Assembly (NCBI GenBank): GCA_030544215.1
Contig: JARZZO010000002.1
Location: 29,201,395-29,265,394 of the forward strand
Direction of reading: 5' to 3'
Length of the DNA: 64,000 bases
DNA from: Zantedeschia hybrid cultivar
Taxonomy: Eukaryota; Streptophyta; Magnoliopsida; Alismatales; Araceae
Numbering within the stretch: the stretch's first letter is position 1; each line of letters opens with the position of its first letter. Below the pieces are notes generated by a model. It saw nothing but the letters and a program-made list of their open reading frames with translations. It ran no database searches and had not been told where the DNA came from. Made by a program: the position numbers and the translations under genes. Below, piece after piece: positions 58,264 to 64,000 of this stretch.

Positions 58264-60961
58264 TGTAACGACCCACCATCCTATAATCGGGAATCCGATT
58301 ACTAAATGGATGTCGGACCATTAACTGCGGGTTCACACCCGGATCTCACACAACGCATCTGGAGGAGTAAGCGTTAAACAAGGCTAAATATAATAATCAC
58401 ACGGACCACAAGGAAATTACGAGTGCGCAGGAAGGAAATTAAAAATGTCCGTATACAGTCCAACAATAATTACATGGTCCAACAAATTAAATAAGTACAG
58501 GCATAAGCAAAGTACAACAACATCGGGGCATACCCCGAAACTAAGATAGTTGTTGGTCCGTACACCAAGGAGACACCACATGCCGCCACACGCCACGAGG
58601 TTCACACCTGAAACCGCAGGGAGTGAGCCACACCAGAATTGGGCTCAGTAGGGATCATCCGATCCCCGCCTCCCACTCACACACCCACAAGTGCAATAGT
58701 ACAGAAATATGGCAATTAAATAAAGCAGTAAACATAGCTCCCAAAACCTGTTATGAAACGTACGCATAAGCAATGCAACATGCACAGTTCTAAGTTATCC
58801 GAAAAACCCAACACAACGCCACAACTCATAACCAAGGGTCCAACTAAGCGACCAAACCACACTGTCGACCGCAGACAAATGTCGCCTCAGAACACCACCA
58901 ACACTCACGCCTGTCCGCCCCTACAGTGTTCCGAGCACCGTAGGGTGAGGCAGTGAGCCAAGCTGGGACTAACTGGGACCAGTGAACCACCACTGCCCAG
59001 CTACGTGTGCACACAAGCAGTCTAGACTACTGTCCTACCGACCGGACTTCCTCCACGCCAGGCCTCGGCGCTTCAGGAGGGCCCTGGGGACCGGCGAAAC
59101 GTCAAGCCGAAGCTATAGGGACTACCCACAACCCTAACCTCCTGGGCTGCGTCAGGCCAAAGGGCGAAGGGTACCACTCGCGACCTTGATATCACAGGTC
59201 ACATCAGACCCAGTGGCTAAAGGGGTAAAAAGAACTCCAACAATACCACACCCAGCTCCACAGCAGGAAACGCGCCGGAAGCTACCACGACAATCTAGGA
59301 AAACCCCGACCCGCTGAGACCAAATAGCAACCCCTCGGATAGCGCACTGGCTACTCCGGCCCGACGGGCTCAAGGTGGCTCTGTCTCCCTCAGCCGAAGG
59401 TGAAAACACAACATGTACCCCTTCACCACCGGTACAGCAACAATGCCTCACAGACACCAAGGCCCTCCCACTTCGGCACAAGGTGACAAACATAAACCAC
59501 AGCTATTCCAATTCCACAATCGCATAAGCACACACACAAGATATAATTCCACTCACACAGAAATCCCCAGCCTCGATGTACAACTCAAGCATGCATTTAA
59601 CCCACTATCTAACAGTGAAACACATATTAATACAAGAGTTAATATAATTCTGCCTTGAATCGCGTCGCCCGTGGCCGACGCCATTCAAGCCTCCCAAACT
59701 GGTTCATTTAAACCCGGCCTCAGATTTATAGCTTAAAACGCGTCGTCCTGGGAAGCCGCCTTTTAGAAAGGCGTCGCTGTCCTCAGACGCCATTCACAAC
59801 AAAACCCGAAATTTGCAGAAAACTCAATCGGGGTGATTTCTGCCTAAATGGCGTCTTGCTGGCCCGTCGCCATTCTAAATGGCGTCGTCCGTGCAAGACG
59901 TCATTTAGTGCCAGAACCCCAGACTAACAGAACCTCAAATGGGACGATTTCTGCTTAAATGGCATCGTGCTGGACAGTCGCCATTCTAAATGGCGTCGTC
60001 CAGGCAAGACGCCATTTAACGCCACAAATCTGGTTCCGCAGCTCTACCCGAGGGTTCCCCTTTCACCCCCAAATGCCCCAAAACGCACCAAAACAGAAGA
60101 GGAAGACGGGAAATCAAACTACCATGCGAGAACTCATAAATCCACATTCATAAACACAACCATATCACTAAGAAACCCCTTCTTAACATGCTCATTCTAC
60201 CCCCAAACGCATCATGCTTCACATGGAAACTACGGGTGAAACGATTACAATCCATGCAAGGTTTGTCCCCCTACCCATTCTTGAACTCCTCCTGGCTCCG
60301 CCGCCCAACCGTCGCACCGCAGACCGCCGCCGGTACTCCGAAGACGCCGCCACTCCGCCGGGACGTCGGCCGCCGTCCGGAGAATGGAACACCGCGAAGA
60401 AAGTGGTGGTGGTAGTGGTGAGAGGTAGAGAGGTAGTGGAGTAGTGGAAGAGAAAGAAGAGGAAAGGAAAGGGAAGGAGGGTTCGGAGAGTGGAGAGGGC
60501 GAGGAGAGAGAGTGAGAAGGTGAGAATGAGGGAAAGAAGGGAAGGCTCGCAGGGTCAATATGAAACTGGCTAAAATGCGTCGTCCGAGACAGACGCCAAT
60601 CAGATGATAGGACAGGCCGTACTGACAGCGCTCTGAAACGCGTCGCTCACCACCGACGCCGTTCAGACGACAAGACCGGCACCGTACACTGACATCGCAG
60701 GGTCGCAGGCTGAATGGCGTCGCCCATCACGGACGCCGTTCAGACGACAAGACAGGGGCCGTACTCTCGCGGCCCGAAACTCACCCACGTGGCACAACAG
60801 CAACAACCCTAAATGGCGTTCACCCAGCAAGACGCCGTTTGAAAGGCGTCGTGCAGGACAGACGTCATTCAGAAGAAATTCTCAAGACCCCTCAGGGTCC
60901 AAACCGGGGGATCCGACCCGAAACCGACCCGAATACTGAACCCGAAACCTCAGTCCTTACA
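58264..60961 (-). repeat. 5' LTR of element E
   Basis: TGTAACGACC...CAGTCCTTACA, 2698 bp, the partner of 53976-56689. It carries the same inverted-repeat clusters (about 59655-60020 and 60570-60870), the GC-rich leader block near 60300-60390 and the purine-rich stretch at about 60420-60540. Confidence 0.95.
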
Positions 60962-60966
60962 TTTAA

Positions 60967-61093
60967 TGCTATAGGAAAATATGAAGAAGATCCACGATAA
61001 ATTGAAAGGCTACTTTTTATGTGTTGATTGTCTTTGGTTTTCCTTGTACAAGACCGAACAAACCAAAGCTAAAGTCTTGCAGTGGATCAAGAC
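60967..61093 (+). other. Host sequence between elements E and F (CACTA continuation)
   Basis: 127 bp continuing the sequence broken at 53975; bounded on the right by the LTR of element F. No domain can be read. Confidence 0.6.
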
Positions 61094-62449
61094 TGTAACG
61101 ACCCGCCACCCTATAATCGGGGATCCGATTACTAAATGGGTACCGAATCATTAATTTGAAACCAAACCAGGATCTAAGTAAGTCTGGGAAATAAATAATA
61201 AACTAAGCTAAACATTCACATCGCATTGAATTGAAAGGAAAATGCAGAAATTAAAAGTTATTACAATGCGACTCGATACAGCAAATAATTACATACTCCA
61301 ACAGAAGAGAATTAATTAAACATACAGGCCAAAAATAAAGATAACAACTATGTCGGGGCATACCCCGGAACAACAGTCGACGACGCTCAACATACAGCCG
61401 CATAACCCTCGTTAAGTCTGCCTGGAGTCCTCACCTGAAAGCCGCTGGGGTGAGTCTCAACGAAAAGACTCAGTAGGGATCCTCCGATCCCCACTGCCCA
61501 CACACACACCCACAAGTGTAAAGTACAGCAGAGATATATTAACCATGAAAAGCAATAATTACTATACCTAAATCTCAACAAGAATCACATGCATTCGAAG
61601 TATCATTAACATGCATAATTCCAATTTATCAGGGAACCCGTAATTCGGCGTATCCCTAAAACACGTCAACTACACAACGAAAGTGGGAAAACACCGACCC
61701 GCTGAGACCAAACAGTAACCCCTCGGATAGCACGCTGGCCACCTCGGCGGTCACTCCTTCCCTCAGCAAACACCGACCCGCTGAGACCAAACAGTAACCC
61801 CTCGGATAGCACGCTGGCTACTCCGGCCCAACTGGCTCAGGTGGTTACTCCTTCCCCCAGCACGAGTGACACTCCAAAGGTACCACTCCGACACTGGTAC
61901 AAGCTAGCTAACCCCGGGGTTCACCAGGTGATCCTCTCCCACTAGGCGTCACCCCGCCACTGCTCCCGTCAGCGCTGTGTCCCTCCGCACCGAAACAGGG
62001 TGTCAAACGCTACAACTGTCACTCTAGGTCCACCGAAACACAAAACACGGCACGGTGCGATCCGGTCACAGAAGAAGTCCACGGTCGCACGACATACAAC
62101 GCAGTGTCATCCGGTCATGAAGAGTTCATCATCATCGAGTATACTAAAGCATGCATTTAACCAATTATTTAGCAGTGTAAACACATTTTACTGGCATGGA
62201 TTAATGTGGTTCTGTCTTGAATCGCGTCGCCCAAGGCCGACGCCATTCAAGCTCCCTGTACTGGTTCATAAAACACCGGCCTCAGAATCTGGCCTAAAAG
62301 GCGTCGACACCAAAGGTCGCCTTTTAAAAGGCGTCAACATCCTAGTGGGAGCGGGCTCGACGCGAAACATCACAGAGTCTCTGCCCCACTGGAGTCTGAA
62401 CTACAGGGTCCGACCCCGAAAACCGGATCCGAAAGTCTCAGTCCTTACA
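61094..62449 (-). repeat. 3' LTR of Tekay-like element F, internally deleted
   Basis: The ends (TGTAACGACC, CAGTCCTTACA) match the family, but the LTR is only 1356 bp against 2539 bp in copy D. Alignment by eye places a deletion of about 1.18 kb near 62341-62352, equivalent to about 38485-39665 in D, removing the pyrimidine-rich block, the GC-rich leader and most inverted repeats. It shares the tandem duplication of LTR D. Confidence 0.93.
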
Positions 62450-62468
62450 TTCTCCCCCCCTTAAAAGA
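62450..62468 (-). other. Polypurine tract of element F
   Basis: The complement of TTAAGGGGGGGAGA directly adjoins the LTR, as in elements A and E. Confidence 0.9.
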
Positions 62469-62539
62469 ATTTTGTCCCCCGAAATTGCCTGCTAGAATTA
62501 ACCAGGTCAAAACATAGAGATACAAGCTCACAAGATAAC

Positions 62540-64000
62540 TTACGAGAAAAGGTAAGGAAACTGCTCCCGCATCTCGTCCTCACACTCCTAGGTTGCCTCG
62601 CCCCCGGAGCGGTACTGCCAAATTACCTTAACCAAAGGCACAACCTTGTTCCGCAGGACCTGTTCTCTACGATCCTCAATACGAACTGGAAACTCTGGAA
62701 AGGACAGGTCCTCAACGACCTCCAACTCTGAAAAATCTAAAACATGGGACGGATCCTGAACATACTTTCTCAGCAAGGAAACATGGAACACATCGTGCAC
62801 CCCTGCAAGACTGGGCGGCAAGGCCAGCTGATACGCGGTTTCCCCAATTCGAGCAAGAATGGGAAAAGGTCCAATATATCGCGGACTCAGCTTGCCTCGC
62901 TTCCCGAATCTCATCACACCCTTGGAGGGTGAGACTCGGAGAAACACGTGGTCCCCAACCTCAAACTCAAGCGGTCTCCGTCGGACGTCAGCATAACTCT
63001 TCTGCCTACTCTGAGCTGCGGTCTGCCGAACTATCTTGGCAATCTCAGCACACTGCTGTACTAACTCTGGTCCCGCTATCTGTCTTTCACCAATCTCGGA
63101 CCAACACACCGAAGATCGACACGGTCGCCCATACAAAGCCTCGTAAGGCGCCATGCCGATACTGGAATGGTAACTGTTGTTGTAGGCAAACTCCACTGTA
63201 GACAAATGTTGCTCCCAAGAACCTCCCCAGTCTAAGCAACATGCCCTGAGCATATCCTCCAGAGTCTGAATGGTCCTCTCCGACTGCCCATCAGTCTCGG
63301 GATGGTAGGCCGAACTGAAAGCCAACTGAGTGCCCAAGGCCTTCTGAAAACTCTTCCAGAACCTGGAAGTAAACCTCGGATCCCGATCTGATACGATGGA
63401 CAAAGGTACCCCGTGCAGAGAGATGATCCGATCTACGAACAACTTAGCCAGCTTACCGACTGACCAGTCCTTCCTAATAGCCAGGAAGTGTGCCGACTTG
63501 GTCAGCCGATCAACAATAACCCAGATAGCGTCTTTCCTGCCAGGGGATGCAGGTAATCCCATCACAAAGTCCATAGTCACGTGCTCCCATTTCCATTCTG
63601 GAATCGGCAAGGGCTGCAACAACCCTCCAGGTCTCTGATGCTCGGCTTTAACCTACTGACAAGTCATGCATCTAGCCACATACTCATCCACATCTTTCTT
63701 CATACCAGGCCACCAGAAGTGCCTCCTCAAACAATGATACATCTTGGTTGTCCTGGGATGCACTGCATATCTAGAACGGTGCGCCTCATCAAGTACACAC
63801 TTGCGCACGTCCTCCTCAGTCGGAACATAAAGTCTACCTCTGAACCTGACAGTACCGTCATCCCACAACTCCACCTCTGACCTTTGGAGAATCTGTGGTA
63901 ACTCAACATCTGCCCTCTGAGCTTCAATCACAGCATGATACACTGCTGGTCTCACGGTCAAGCTGACCAACACGGCTCTATCATCTTCACGTGGAACCCT
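62540..64000 (-). pseudogene. Tekay-like pol of element F: integrase and chromodomain (partial)
   Basis: The frame enters from the right window edge with the RNase H-integrase linker, then the integrase zinc finger (H..H in HRSRYAVHPRTTKMYH, CMTC), the catalytic core (TMDFVMGLP, D in VDRLTKSAHFLAI, SDRDPRFTSRFW, E within ETDGQSERTIQTL), GKLSPRYIGPFPIL, and a C-terminal chromodomain (VPLVKVIWQYRSGGEAT...). TAG at 63653 (Q expected) and TAG at 62588 (W expected) break it; the natural stop is at 62540-62542. Chromodomains of this lineage are thought to steer integration toward heterochromatin. It is the best-preserved pol of the family here and the reference for reading copy A. The 5' half of the element is outside the window. 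Confidence 0.95.

Larger units (their letters stand above)
53976..60961 (-). mobile_element. Gag-only Tekay-like element E, TSD TTTAA
   Basis: Two LTRs of about 2.7 kb flank only 1574 bp of internal sequence, and the whole 6986 bp unit is bounded by TTTAA (53971-53975 and 60962-60966). A primer binding site, a gag frame and a polypurine tract are all present, but protease, reverse transcriptase, RNase H and integrase are absent. Such LTR-gag-LTR units resemble described TR-GAG elements, which need an autonomous partner; copy F in this window belongs to the same family. It lies inside the CACTA relic. Confidence 0.93.

Noticed and set aside
62000..62464. 154-codon open frame in LTR F
   Set aside because: It lies wholly within an LTR, has no domain, and corresponding frames in the other LTR copies are broken differently.

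Overview
The window looks like transposon-rich intergenic DNA from a large flowering-plant genome. The evidence is plant-type LTR retrotransposons of several lineages primed by initiator-Met tRNA, a PIF/Harbinger and a CACTA DNA transposon, plant GT-AG introns, and plant mobile domain (PMD) and DUF7745-like coding remnants. I found no ordinary host gene, rRNA gene or intact tRNA gene. I cannot place the species.

Layout. 1-8544: a minus-strand Ty1/copia element (left LTR cut by the window edge), inserted in the pol of a plus-strand Tekay-like chromovirus whose tail and 3' LTR fill 8545-13061; that LTR holds a 1.3 kb unknown insertion. About 13480-15111: a decayed minus-strand LTR of the same family. 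15112-29240: a minus-strand gypsy element split by a SIRE-type solo LTR (15809-18228, TSD TAATG) and by an 8.6 kb Harbinger (19585-28216, TSD CTA) carrying a Myb/SANT-like ORF1, an RNase H1 hybrid-binding-domain ORF with a hydrophobic tail, and a decayed DDE transposase. 29248-29700: a copia LTR relic.

About 29.8-49.1 kb is best read as one giant Tat-lineage Ty3/gypsy element, truncated at its 5' end. It has plus-strand pol with two RNase H domains, then two antisense transcription units (an intron-containing PMD pseudogene and a DUF7745-like gene with its own TATA box), then a 3' LTR starting at 47755. Two Tekay-like solo LTRs interrupt it (30772-33337, TSD AGGAT; 38387-40925, TSD ACAGG). 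From 51429 a CACTA relic follows. It is split by a gag-only Tekay-like element (53976-60961, TSD TTTAA) and is followed by a sixth Tekay-like copy (61094 to the window end).

The most unusual signal is a recurring roughly 30-40 bp imperfect inverted repeat (arms like AAATGGCGTC / GACGCCATTT). It occurs many times in every Tekay-like LTR, upstream of the TATA box of the Tat LTR, and around both antisense genes of the Tat element, so it crosses element families. Nearly every coding region is broken, and many of the stops look like C-to-T decay at CAG or CG sites, as expected for heavily methylated transposons.
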